From the NCBI GenBank assembly GCA_961205875.1, contig OY540818.1, positions 15,288,761 through 15,352,760 on the forward strand: DNA of 64,000 bases. The letters run 5' to 3'. Position 1 is the first letter of the stretch. Each line of letters opens with the position of its first letter. The position numbers were made by a program, and so were the translations under genes. The notes below the pieces were generated by a model. That model worked only from the letters and a program-made list of their open reading frames with translations, had not been told where the DNA came from and searched no databases. The stretch is from Sialis fuliginosa. Its lineage: Eukaryota; Arthropoda; Insecta; Megaloptera; Sialidae. This document shows, one piece after another, positions 46,601-58,536 of this stretch.

Positions 46601-47739
46601 ATTTGTCACATTGTCGGTTGAATATAAACAATACCATGTCAAATCTCGCCACCAGTGCGTGTATTTTATCTGTATTTTTTCACATGCGTACGTGAAAGGG
46701 AGAGAGGGGTAATAACGAACACAGGGTAATCGTGAATAACTATTTGTAGTTCAGTACAATTAATTCAAAATGGTCAACACTTCAACACTGGAGTATTGTT
46801 CAAGACTGGCGTTAGTTTTCGTACATATTTAGAAAAATAATTCAAATAATATAAATACATGAAAAATGGGTTCAAAGTGCTGATATATACAAATATATGT
46901 ACATGTATATTTAAACAACTGGAAATATGTTATTTTAACTACAATTATTTGTCATCTTTTGAGCCAAAAATTCTTTGTGCATTTTATCTATGCAAATAGT
47001 AAAACTAGTTTTTCTCATATAAATCAAATATTATACCACCAGTGGAATATACATACAGAAGTATTTAATGACTTTATAATGGAGTTTTAATCTATTTTTT
47101 ACAAGTAAAATATGTTTTCTGTGTCTTCCAAGTTATTTTTAAATGATAAACATTAGCATCGGGTTACCAGTTTTGGTTTATAATATGAACAATAAATATA
47201 ATTTTCTTTATTTCAAACCTAGATTAACTTTTCATAAATTTTATATCAATTCCTCATTTTTTAATATTTAGATGAAGTGTAATTAGTTGTATATGTATAT
47301 GATTTTAAACATTTCTCTTAATTTTCTGTTTCAAAGTTATATAATCATGTATTTGATTAAAATAATCATCATATCTCTTTTACCACAAATATGATTTTTA
47401 AGTACACATTAAAACTTTATATTTTATACAACATAAAATCTAAAAGATATTATAAACTGTAATCTGTTTACATTTTAACAACACTCTATAAAATACTTAT
47501 TTAAATTTCAACATGCAGAGGCGAATTCACGGTATTCCTAACTTTTCTCTTATATTTTTTAATATTTGTTTTTTGAGAAATAGAAATGTATCAATGCATA
47601 AAAATGTAATATTTGTTCATCAAAAATTACCTCCCTTCTATGGGATTTAAGTGGTATCATCTCGTCCTGTATAGTCCGAATTCAAACTAATCTCGTCCTG
47701 GTTTCGATCTCATTTCGAGGCAAAAGATTTTTTCATTTG
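43680..47739. other. Gene-free AT-rich stretch downstream of fdl
   Basis: Begins with a short GGTCGAAACGTCTAGTTGC motif at about 43720-43738 that resembles a retroelement tail. A small (AT)n run lies at 44481-44498. ORFs at 44507-44800 and 45820-46017 are hydrophobic products of AT-rich DNA without domains. The block 46440-46740 is somewhat richer in GC but shows no frame. Confidence 0.6.
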
Positions 47740-48174
47740 TACAAGGTGTCCCACGGGAAGGATTTGAATTAATCAGCTGTCATTTTAAAACGGGTGCTGT
47801 TATTGGAAAAAATAGTGTTGAAAATAAGTTTTTGTGCTCCAATTTATTTCATTGATGAAAAATATGCTGAAATTATCAATAATTCTGTTAATAATTATAC
47901 AAAAAATTATTTTAATGTGGATTTGTTGCCCAAAGAGAGACGTAATACATAAAAATTAGATAAATAATAAGTTATATACTTTTTAATCTCGAAAAAAACA
48001 CTTTTCGAGAGTAAAAGTCAGATTATTCATTTTAACGCGAACGTAATTGCTTCTCTAACTCGAATACAATTGTAAACTCTCCTCTTTTCAACGCAATTTA
48101 TCTTTTTCAATAACTGCATCCATTTGAAAATGACAGCTGATAAATTTCAACATTTTCCCGTGGGATACCCTGTA
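47740..48174. mobile_element. TA-flanked MITE with GTGTCCCACGGG ends
   Basis: Left TACAAGGTGTCCCACGGGAA and right TTCCCGTGGGATACCCTGTA are inverted, and the arms go on through ATCAGCTGTCATTTT / AAAATGACAGCTGAT. 435 bp. 'ACAGGGTGTCCCA'-type ends are common among insect MITEs. Confidence 0.75.
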
Positions 48175-48554
48175 TATTTAAAAAAAATTCACAAACCATC
48201 TCTGTTGCTAACGACATTTAGTTAATATTATATTTTTGTATGTTTATGGTATCATAAAAGAACATTTTTGACGATCGATTAAAAAATGTCGTAAAGTGCA
48301 TAATTTGATACGAAATTAATTCATTAATGTGAAAATCTATAAACAGAATGACATAAAAACCGCATATTGATTAGTAGACCTCTAATTGATGTACGTGGTG
48401 AAAATATTACGATAACCGACACGCTGTGTGGTATTAAAAACACCCGCGAGATAGAAAAAGTGACAAAAATAATATAATTGTTACGGCAAATCTGTGTATG
48501 TAGTATCGAGAATTTTATTTGGTTTCAGTCGTTACATGTTTTCAATTTACATAT

Positions 48555-49316
48555 ATTAGCAAGTGTTCATCACTGGTTATTCATTACTAGTTTTATGTTA
48601 TTCATTACTCGAGAAAAACATACACAAAATAAAAGGCTATAATAAAAAAATCTATATTTGCGGATTTTGGTAATTAAATTTATTTAATACATTAGTAATA
48701 CGAGTTTATAAGAATAGGCATGATGCCTAATTTTTAAAAACTATTTTGTGATGATCTTACGTGTTTTTTATTTCCAAAAAAATGCTTATTTCTGCAGAAA
48801 ATAAAGGTTTAGTCACTAAAATTAACCCTTTTAAACCTAATTTTGAATTTGACGCCAAAACGCTCATAGGTGTCATGGCGCATTTTTGACGTTACGCCTA
48901 TGTCAACTATAATAAATCCTTGTTCCATCGCTAATATTTCTCTGTTTTACTTTTGGTAACATAAAACTGAGCAAATTGATAATTTAAAACCACAAAATAA
49001 TTTATAAACAGTGCAGATATTAATGAAACAAAAATTACGTTTATGTAGCCGTGACGTCATCCACGCTGACTGGTGTTTTATCAAACATGGCGGATTGCTG
49101 TAATTTGTATTTTTATTTTAACAAAAATCATATTAATCTCGCTTTTAATATAAAAATAAATACATTTTTTAGAATCTTTTTAACTTAATTCATTGTTTAA
49201 AATCATAATTTCAGTGATACTTTGTTACTGGCATCATGCCTATTATAAAAAGAAGCTCATCAATTCCAAAAAACAATATACTTTGCTCTTAAAGCGTTTA
49301 AGATATATATTATTAA
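48555..49316. mobile_element. ACTGGCACCAG family copy split by another TA element
   Basis: Left part 48555-48714 (ATTAGCAAGTGTTCATCAC ...) and right part 49243-49316 (AAAGAAGCTCATCAATTCC, CTTTGCTCTTAAAGCG) correspond to adjacent parts of the complete copy. Both terminal inverted repeats are lost or degraded. The interruption is the element at 48715-49242. Confidence 0.65.
48715..49242. mobile_element. TA-flanked element with GGCATGATGCC ends, nested
   Basis: TA + GGCATGATGCC on the left and GGCATCATGCC + TA on the right are a perfect 11-bp inverted repeat with TA target duplication. Internal length is about 524 bp, with no transposase ORF. It sits inside an older ACTGGCACCAG-family copy. The ends resemble that family in having a palindromic inverted repeat, so they may be related. 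Confidence 0.72.
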
Positions 49317-49908
49317 GAACAATTTTCTAATCATATCATAAAATTATATTTATCCATTAAAATAAATAAAAGAGAAACTAACACTATAGCCACTTGTAAT
49401 AAATTATATTCAACATAACAAAAAACAGCATTAAACATTTTCGTATAAAATAAACAGCCCGTCGCCACACTTAAGAGCCGTGATGATTAAGCCCATAAAT
49501 TTTGGGTTGAATATTCATAGATGGCGCGCTATCATCTACGACAGGGTGATTTTTCTAATTTTCCAGCACGATTGATGCTTGCTGTTGTTTCGTACCGCGA
49601 TGTGGTGTCGGCTAACAGCCGAGTTCCATTTTCTTAAACGAGCTTATCATTAGTATAAATAACTTTTTTGCTTTCTTTAACAGCTGTCATCAACAAAAAA
49701 TAAAGTTTAAGTGATTTTCTTGTAAGTAGATAATTTTTTAACGTAATGCTTTACATTAATAATATTCTGCAAGGTTATTTTTTTAATTATTGTTTAATGG
49801 ATTTTTGTGAAGTTGGTTGATTAGTATTAATAATTCATTGAACAAATCAGTGTGAGGTGGATTCAGACATCTCCTTAAATCAAAGTAAGTCTATATAATT
49901 AAGGTAGA

Positions 49909-50417
49909 TAGGAGAGAGTGGGGTAATTCAAAAGGGGAAATTCAAACAAATTAAACTTCAGTAAGAAACCAATATGTTTATTAAGTATTATTATATGTAC
50001 ATATAAGCCATTAGTTGTAAATTTTCGTTATCAATTTTAATAAAATAAAAGAACAAAATTAACATTAAAAAAAGGTGTTCGAGTGAGATAATTATACCTA
50101 ACTGGTATAAAAGTTTTTTTTACAAAGAATTACCCCATACAATTCGTTCGCCATTACTCCACGAGCTTATAAAAAATCACAATTTTTCTTGAGGTTAGGA
50201 ACATATAATAAAAAATACGGGTGACATCAAATATTGTTTAACCGAGACTTACTTTACATTATCAGTTATTACATTGTACTCTAGCATGATCTACTATACA
50301 TTAACGGTCCGATAATAAACACAGGCCTAACTATCGGTAAGTGCAAAGAGAACATTAGCTTTCCTCTTATACTGAAATCACTGAATTCTGCGTTTGTGAT
50401 AACCCCACTCTCCCCTA
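49909..50417. mobile_element. TA-flanked MITE with GAGAGTGGGG ends
   Basis: TAGGAGAGAGTGGGGTAATTC and GATAACCCCACTCTCCCCTA are inverted with few mismatches. 509 bp, with no ORF. TA edges fit a TA duplication. Confidence 0.7.
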
Positions 50418-53400
50418 TGATGTTTACGATTTTTTGTTTTAGTTATCAAAATACTTTTTATAAAGTATACAGATATGTATTGATATCTACTATAACATAA
50501 TTATATGTTTCGTAATTATTCACTACGAAATTCCCCTTTGAAATACATTCTAAGAAATACCTAACTGTTTTATTTTACCTGAACCCGAAGTTAGTTTATA
50601 TGTGTATATAAAGTTTATTTACGTGTATGTATGCATTAATTTATAATATGTATATGTAGATACATATATACAACCACACTTATTGTTAGTGAAATATGAA
50701 TAAAAACTTAGGTAGGTAGGTATATTAAAAAAAAGAAGCTATGCATGTAGATAGCAAAATGTATACTTAATTCGTAGGTATTGTTAGTTGGTGATTGTTT
50801 CGAAGACAGTGTACTGTGTTGATATACTCGTTTATTAAACACATTAAAATAATTGTAAGTTATTTTGTCATACCTATGTAGTTTTAGTAGATTTAATTTT
50901 TTTTCTTTAAAACATGTATTATAAACAAATTCTTATCTTAATGTGATTTAATATAAGTAGTAGAGTATAGTTTGTTTATCACCATTATTTTTTTGTGTGT
51001 TTATAATTATTATATAGGCAAAATAAATTTTATAATATTAAATAATATTTTTAATCATTTATGTTATCATTACAATTATTGAAAAGTAAATTAAATCAAT
51101 TTCGATAAAATAATACATTTATTTTACGACTAAATGATTTTTCTATGTTCATTATAAGTAGTTTTAAATAAGATTATATTTATAGTAAGTAATTCATTGG
51201 TAAAATCACGTCAATTTGAGTACTATCTTTTTAAATATAAAAAGTTTTATAGTAGAGGGAATTGAGACAAAAAAAGTGATGCATTGGGAAGTAGGATTTT
51301 TTTTTTCTTTGTAAATTCGAAGATGAGTTGAAAATCGAAAAATGGAATTATTCTACCACAAATGATATATAAATATAAAAAAAATGCGTGTAATTTTTAA
51401 TTTACAGCATAAAATAAATTTAAAATTTTAAAGTAATAAATTAAATTAAATAGAAAATACCCTACGGAAATCACGTACGGTTTTTATTCTGGTAAAATTT
51501 GTATATAACGAGTTGACGATATCCATTTGCAAAGTAGAAAATCCCGGGATAATGCATGCATTCCAGACTGTGTGTCGGCTTAAAACTTGAGCTCATAATA
51601 CCTGTGAAACGTAATATATTTTGAGTTATTAGATTTCTACGTAATAACAACGGGCGTATGTCATAAGTAAACGCAATTACAAACATGGTCCGTATCGATG
51701 TTATTTTAAACTTCCATTTTATATTTTTTATTGAAGAAACATTAAATAACGTTTTTAACTTAACTTGCAGTAGGAAATTATAATTTTAATGTGTTTAAAC
51801 ACACTATTAAGTAAACATTCATATTTGTAGTTAATTAAATGAACATTCTGGTAGTGTTTAAACAATATAATGGAGCAATTAGTTTAGGAGTAATATATAA
51901 GGCGTGTTGCAAAAGTGTCCCTTTCAAGGAATCTTTCTCCCACCATTAATTATATAGCCAATGTAAACAATTATTCGATGTAAGATATACACACAAATGT
52001 TATATTTCAGTCTAGACAAGCATGGCATTACTTTCGTTGTAATTAAATATTCGAAACTTTAAATTGTGTTTGCACTTTTGTGTCACGAACTAAAAATATC
52101 ATAAATCTAATCATTATTTACTACACTTTGAACTTATACCTCACAAACTTGGCGCAATCTTCTTTAGAAAAAGATCGTTGAAATATAGCGTTACTTCTTT
52201 TTATTAAAGATTCTATTATAGTTATTATATATTATAAGTGATATATTTCTTTGTGTTCTTGATAGTGTGGTAGGTATAATATTTTATATAAACACATAAA
52301 TTATTTTACTAAAAATAACTAAAATATATTTAAGTGGAAAATAAAATTTATTTATTTGCGAGAATTGGAGTCATGTATGTTATATATATGTATATACAAA
52401 ATATACATACATATAATATAGCCTTCACGTCAAGGCATAGATCAGTAAGTTATGTAGATTTTTTGTTAAAAACAAAACCTGTTTTAGTGATTTTCTTATT
52501 ACAGACAAGATGTATTGGGGTTTTTATATAATTAAATTTTAATGATTTTATAACATTTTTTAATATGAATTATGAAAATTTATATTTTTTTCTTTATGTG
52601 ATATGTAATGTACTATTTGATATAAATTTTTAATTAAAGTTATATAAAAAAGTTTAATACAAGACGAAAAATATCGTCTCGGTTATACGTTCAGTTTGCG
52701 CGCTAGCAATAATTTATAATCAGTGTATCTCGACATTCAGAGCAGCTACCACGAGGGTTTTGGTCACAAATTATAGATCTTGATTAAATCTACATGATAC
52801 AAGTACAAATCAAAATATTAAACCAGCTTTAATGAGTGAAAAACTACATACTATAAAATAAAATAAAAACAGTATATCAGAATATATTCTCTAAGCGGTA
52901 ACGTTTTTAATTTTTTTATTAGTTTTTTAAATTGAATAAAAATAAAAGAAGTATATTTCGTTCTTCCACGATTTAGCTTGTAAATATTAATTGATTGAAT
53001 TGAAACAATAGAATAAATTCTCCAGGGAGTAACGTTTTTATTTTTTTGACTTAAGTTTTCATAATAATAGATGTTTAATAAAACAAATTGTCTGAGATGT
53101 GCAGCCAAAATTAATAAAATAAATATAAATAAAGGGACAAAATAAAACGTCCAAACGACGGAAAACACTTGGCCGGATTTAAACTCAAGGAAAATAGCAA
53201 AGCAGCTAATAAAACACTTGGTCGACAATAAAAAAATACCCGGAGACACGCGAAGAATACAAAGCGTTCTATAAAATATTGGGTAACTTGTATTTCACGT
53301 AACCCGAGCCGACAGATTTGAGGTGAACCCGTGGCTTCGGTGACTATGGTAGGGTAGGTCGCACTTAGCTGATGGATTGCTCATCTTTGCGTGGGTGAAC

Positions 53401-56400
53401 GCTGAGATCTATTGCGCTGACCCGAGCTACTCCAAGCATTGATAATGAAGTATTGGAAATGTTTTAAATACCCGTGGTGAAATGTCTCCAGAATATAGTT
53501 CAGTGATAGTTTTTATAGTGAGCGATTGTTGTGGTGCTAATGTTTGTTAACTTTTAATTACTTACTTGTGCCGCGAGGAGGAACCTATTAAATAATTAGT
53601 TTAAAACTACTATTTACTAGAGTTGTGTAGTACTTAAGTCAGTGTTTCTCAACTTTTTAGTATTTGCGACCCAATTTTCAATCATAATTCTCATTTATAA
53701 CCGGACGAACACGATCTTCTCCTGACATGGATGACATATAGGGAGGGAATGTGGTCTGGGGTAATCAGGGCAGTGACACTTACGAATGACACTAATAAAT
53801 TTACTTCAATACATTGGCACAAACTTATATCTTAAAAACAATGCATTTTTGGGAAAAAAGTTTCAGAACGATGGTATATTTAAAATATATTTCCTAAGAT
53901 ATTTTTTAGTATATTTAGATTTTTTTTTAAATATGAATATCTCTTTTTTTCTCTAAATAATGCGTTATTCATTTTAATTATTATTTGTTTATTAAACACT
54001 ACGTTAAAATGTATGTTTCTACTGCAATAATTTTTTATGCTATGTATAAAAGTTTTAAGAAGTATATAAATTTAAATTTATGTTCATATAATATTTAAAT
54101 TTATGTATATCTTTGATAAATATGCACACTCGTATTTTGCTTTTATATTTATATACTTACATAATATATGTATGTACAAGTATAATAATGACATATTCTG
54201 TTAATTTAATATTACCGTCCAGTGTTTAGATCGGTTACAATATCGGAGCCTTTTTCAAAATCTGTACTAATTTTATAAATTCGTAAGTATCACTGTTTCT
54301 CTGTTTGTTACCTTTTCACTGCTAAAAGCTAAACCGATTTTGATAAACTTTGGCAGGAAGATAGCTTGCATCTTGAAGAAGGGCATAAATTTAAAAAAAT
54401 GGGCGTGTGTACTTTTGTACACGCGATAGGTTAGGATAGTTTAGTGACATCTAGCGGGGTAAATGCGAAACTAAAACCTATTTTATCGACTAAATCATTA
54501 CAGAAATCTGTATTATTACCTAAATTCCACGAACGAAGTTAGTATTAATATATGTATTTTAGATAATTTTCTTTATAGCTATCAAATTTAAATATTGAAA
54601 ATGAAAATGCTTATAAAAAATAAATAAATAAACGTATCAAATTATTAACAATGTCGCAAATCAGCTCGTTCAGAATAATAATAAAAATGTAAATACATAG
54701 ATCATAATTAAATCTATTTTCATATACGCATAAAATTTCATCTAATCAGTTCAAACATTTCTCATGTTTGCACTATAAATGAAAAAGAATAATTAATAAA
54801 TCGAATTTCGGCGTCATTAATCAACCGGAAGTTCGATTTGTTGTCACAAGAGGGCACTCTCCTCGCATCGGTTGTAATTATTAAAGATAATATCAATTTT
54901 TAATAACCCTGATATCGGCCGCAATAAAATCAAGTATTTAATCAAATGAAGCTAATATTTGCCCACATTAATCAAACCCAAACCGGCGCGAGTGACACTG
55001 ATAATAAAATACTCACCCTATCTGCTTCTCTCTCTTTCTCTCTCTTCGCGCGCACACAAATGTTGCGACATTTCAGGATTGTTGAAAGGTTATCGCTGTA
55101 GCCATGGAGATGCCAATCGGTTCATTGGGAAATAAATGTTTAGTATTTTGGTATGAACTAACTGATTTTAGTGTATTTTAACTAATGACGATGTTATTTT
55201 ATACATACCATTACTAGAGGAATTGCCCGCGGCTTCGCTCGCGTTGTATAATTTTATGTTAGCAGCAGAAATAATATTTTAAGAAAGGGGATGAAATATT
55301 AAATTATTCTTTTTTTGTTTGTTTTTTATTCATTATACAAAATCGTAAATATATCGACTCCTATACGAGATACGGAGTTGTTTTTCCCCTTAAAACCACC
55401 TCCCCGAAGTATTTTTCCCGCCTGATCGAATGAATCTAATTACAAACCTTTATACGTGACAGGGGATGAAATATTAAATTATTATTATTATTTTTATTCG
55501 TTACCTATACAAAATTGAACAGAAGTCTTATAAAGTTGTTTAAAGAACATAATTTGTTTTGGCATAGTATTAAAAAAATTAAATGAAAATCCATTGACAG
55601 AAAATATTTGACCCTTTATATTTGTAATATCAAAATATTTTTGAAAAATTGAATTTTAAAATAATAAAAAAAAAATACGTATTATAAGTAACGCTTTGAA
55701 CCCCCTACTTCTCCCCAAAGTCTTACGTAATTAATGGACGCTCCATAAACACATACGCATTATTATTATTATAAAACATACCTACATTATAATTTCAAAC
55801 CATTAATTAAAATAATTTGTAATGTCGTTCATTCTTATAATAATTAGTCGCAACTCTGTTATTAATAACGTTAATTTTACGGATTTTGATGCTATTTAAA
55901 TACCTATGTTTTTACCCACTAGCCTTATATAATATTATACATCCCTAGTCTAAACCGAGTATCAAGTTTCATTACTGTAACTCAATGAGTTCTCCAGATA
56001 TTAAATAAAAACTAATTTTAGGGAAAATATTTAGGGATATGTAGCTCCTTCACGAAGAGTTTCTGGACATACATATGTTCATATGAACTTTTTTGCATAA
56101 AATATTTTTCTCGATTAACTGTTCAAGTTTGTTTCACCTGATATTATTCACACTGTATAATATATTGCATTTAAGTAACTTACATAAATTACAAAATGTA
56201 AACTGAAATGTTATCATATGCATTTTATTACTATAAAATAAATTTACAAAACTATCTTGATTTCAGAAACCAGTGATCTTTATACTGAATGAATTTATAT
56301 CATTTTAATTTTTTGTGTTCCTACACATCACTGCACAAAATGTTCGTCTAGTATATTCATAGTTTTTTGTTAAATGTATACAAGAGAGAGGACGATAAAA

Positions 56401-57740
56401 AGGGAGGAAAATGATATGCCGACACAAGGTCCGTCGTGTGACGTAAACAAATAAATCTGCTATGGCTGAATTATGGCTAAAGGTGTTTGTGAAAGCGACG
56501 TCAAAAATATATTGTAATAGCCGTTTCATACAAATATCCTTAATATATTATAGAGTCAATCTTGTCATTCTTATAATCCCTATGATTTATCTTTTTTTTA
56601 TGATTGGTTTTATCTGTATCTAGTTCAGTGCGTTCATTAGGTTACGTTAAAATTTGAACAAAATAAAGAAGGTAGATAAAGCTATAAATTTTGCGAATTG
56701 CGTTAAAATCGGACACAAATTGTTTGTGTAACAGCATTTTGAATTTTGAAAATTGCCGAATTTTGGTTAAAAAATCGATTTTCTTTGTATAAAACATGAT
56801 TTTCGAAGGGAATAACTTTAAGATTTTTTAGTTCAATTAGGATACATAACTACATTACGGATGATCTTTGGTTGAAGAATTTGATTTAAAAAAATATATG
56901 TACGTATTGTTTACATATCGAAAAAAAAAACGTTTTTTCCAATATCTTGAAAACAAGATCTGATTGAGCAAAATGATTGTCATTTTTGGATTCAGCGTGC
57001 CCAAATTAACCTATCGATGTAATCTTATCGTGGCTAGGTTTGAGAAGTAAGAATGCATTGTGGTTGTTTTTATTCGCTCAATGAACGTTTTCGGGTTTTG
57101 AGCTTAACAAAATATGTTATTTTGTTTTATTTTTATATTTTTTTGAAACACACCTTTGTATATTCGAGAATAGTGATCATGTTAATAATCGAACCTAATT
57201 ACACGTTTGAATAGTGTCTTTGTCGCGATGTCGGTCTGTGAACACACTACTGCCAAAACGTTGAAACTAATAAATATAATTTCTATTCTGCATTTTATAT
57301 TTTTAAAGAACATCACCAATTTCCATAACGATGAAAATTAATTAATTAACAATGCTTAATCCATTCTTTTGATATATCAGTATTAATTAAATCATTTTTA
57401 TGAATACCTAATTAATCAAGTTTTCTTTTATTTTGAAAGCTACCAATCATATTTCCAATAATACCGCAGTATTAAAAACATGATAGAATATATTATAATA
57501 TTGAAACAAAAACTTTCAAATAGCTTGTATAACTCCCTCCAAGCAGACAGTCCTTATTTTTATAGCGCCTCGTTTATTATATGACGGTGATAAATACGAA
57601 ACATAATTTAAATTTAAACCAGTCCATTTGTTTTAAAGGTAAAAATGCAAATAAGCTGTGACAAAGAATTCGTGCTGTAGGAGAAACAATAGACAATGAA
57701 CAGAGAGTGAGAAATAATAAGTGTTGAATACGTATACATT
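50418..57740. other. Gene-free stretch with repeat fragments
   Basis: Fragments noted: a less AT-rich block at 53276-53580 with no long frame; CAGTGTTTCTCAACTTTTTAG at 53640 with GCGACCC nearby, a hAT-type end; an 'ACTTTGGCAGGAAGATAGC' segment at about 54348-54366 typical of a lepidopteran dispersed repeat; a CT-rich microsatellite at 55024-55046; 'TGCCCGCGGCTTCGCTCGCG' at about 55225-55244, another repeat tail; and an ACGTTGAAACTAATAAATAT tail at about 57259. The 132-codon minus-strand ORF at 52851-53249 spans an internal direct repeat and lacks domains. Confidence 0.55.
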
Positions 57741-58178
57741 CAGAGGCGTCCGCAGAAAATGTTGGGGTAAAATTAAAAAAAAATACCCCCCACAAATTAA
57801 AAATTTTACATTCCCCACAGTACGTATATATTTACTTATCATTTTTTTCAACAATTTATTTAAGTTAATCATTAATACCAATTTAAAGGTATTATATAGA
57901 ATAAATAAGAGTATAAGCCTCAATTTATCTTTTTCCTTGCGTAAGAAAAAGAATAAAAATTAACAAAAAATTATCCAAATCAGGACAAATAATAGTAAAA
58001 ATAACTGTTGGCAATAATTAAATTTTGACAACAAATAGAATTTAAATTGATAAGTGTAAATCCGATTTTTAGTCTTCAATTTTAAATATACTTGAAGGTG
58101 AGAAGTGTATAACAAACTATAGGTCAGGTCATATCACAGGGGAGTAGTGTCTCCCCCCCCCTCCTACGGACGCCCATG
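57741..58178. mobile_element. hAT-like MITE with near-exact 8-bp duplication
   Basis: Starts CAGAGGCGTCCGCAG and ends CTACGGACGCCCATG, which are inverted. The flanking octamers, TATACATT (57733-57740) and TATACACT (58179-58186), differ at one base. Subterminal runs of C (left ACCCCCCAC, right CTCCCCCCCCCTCC) are present. 438 bp. Overlapping ORFs here are AT-rich noise. Confidence 0.72.
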
Positions 58179-58536
58179 TATACACTTGAATGTATGAAAA
58201 AATACGTCCTACCTTCCTTAATCTTGTTATGTGTTTTTTATGTTTGAGTCTAATGTATTGTGAAATTTTGTAAACTTATTGTTAGAAATACAGTTATTTT
58301 TAAAAAGAAGAAATACATATGTATAGTGTGCTAACAATTAGCAGTCCTTTTGTTTTACTGTAATTTTATGATAGGATAAAAGGGAAAATATAAATTATTC
58401 CTACCTATTATTATTTAATTTTTCCAGTTTACAAAATATTTTTTACAGGTAGATTTGTTCAATTGAACCAAATTTTGGGTTACACATATTTGACCAAATA
58501 TTTTGGTTCAATTTAACTATGATAGGTAAATTAAAC

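Noticed and set aside
52851-53249. 132-codon minus-strand ORF
   Set aside because: Mostly Ile, Phe, Lys and Tyr from AT-rich DNA. It contains an internal direct repeat of the DNA (ATTCTC...GTAACGTTTTTA), no domain, and no splice or start context.
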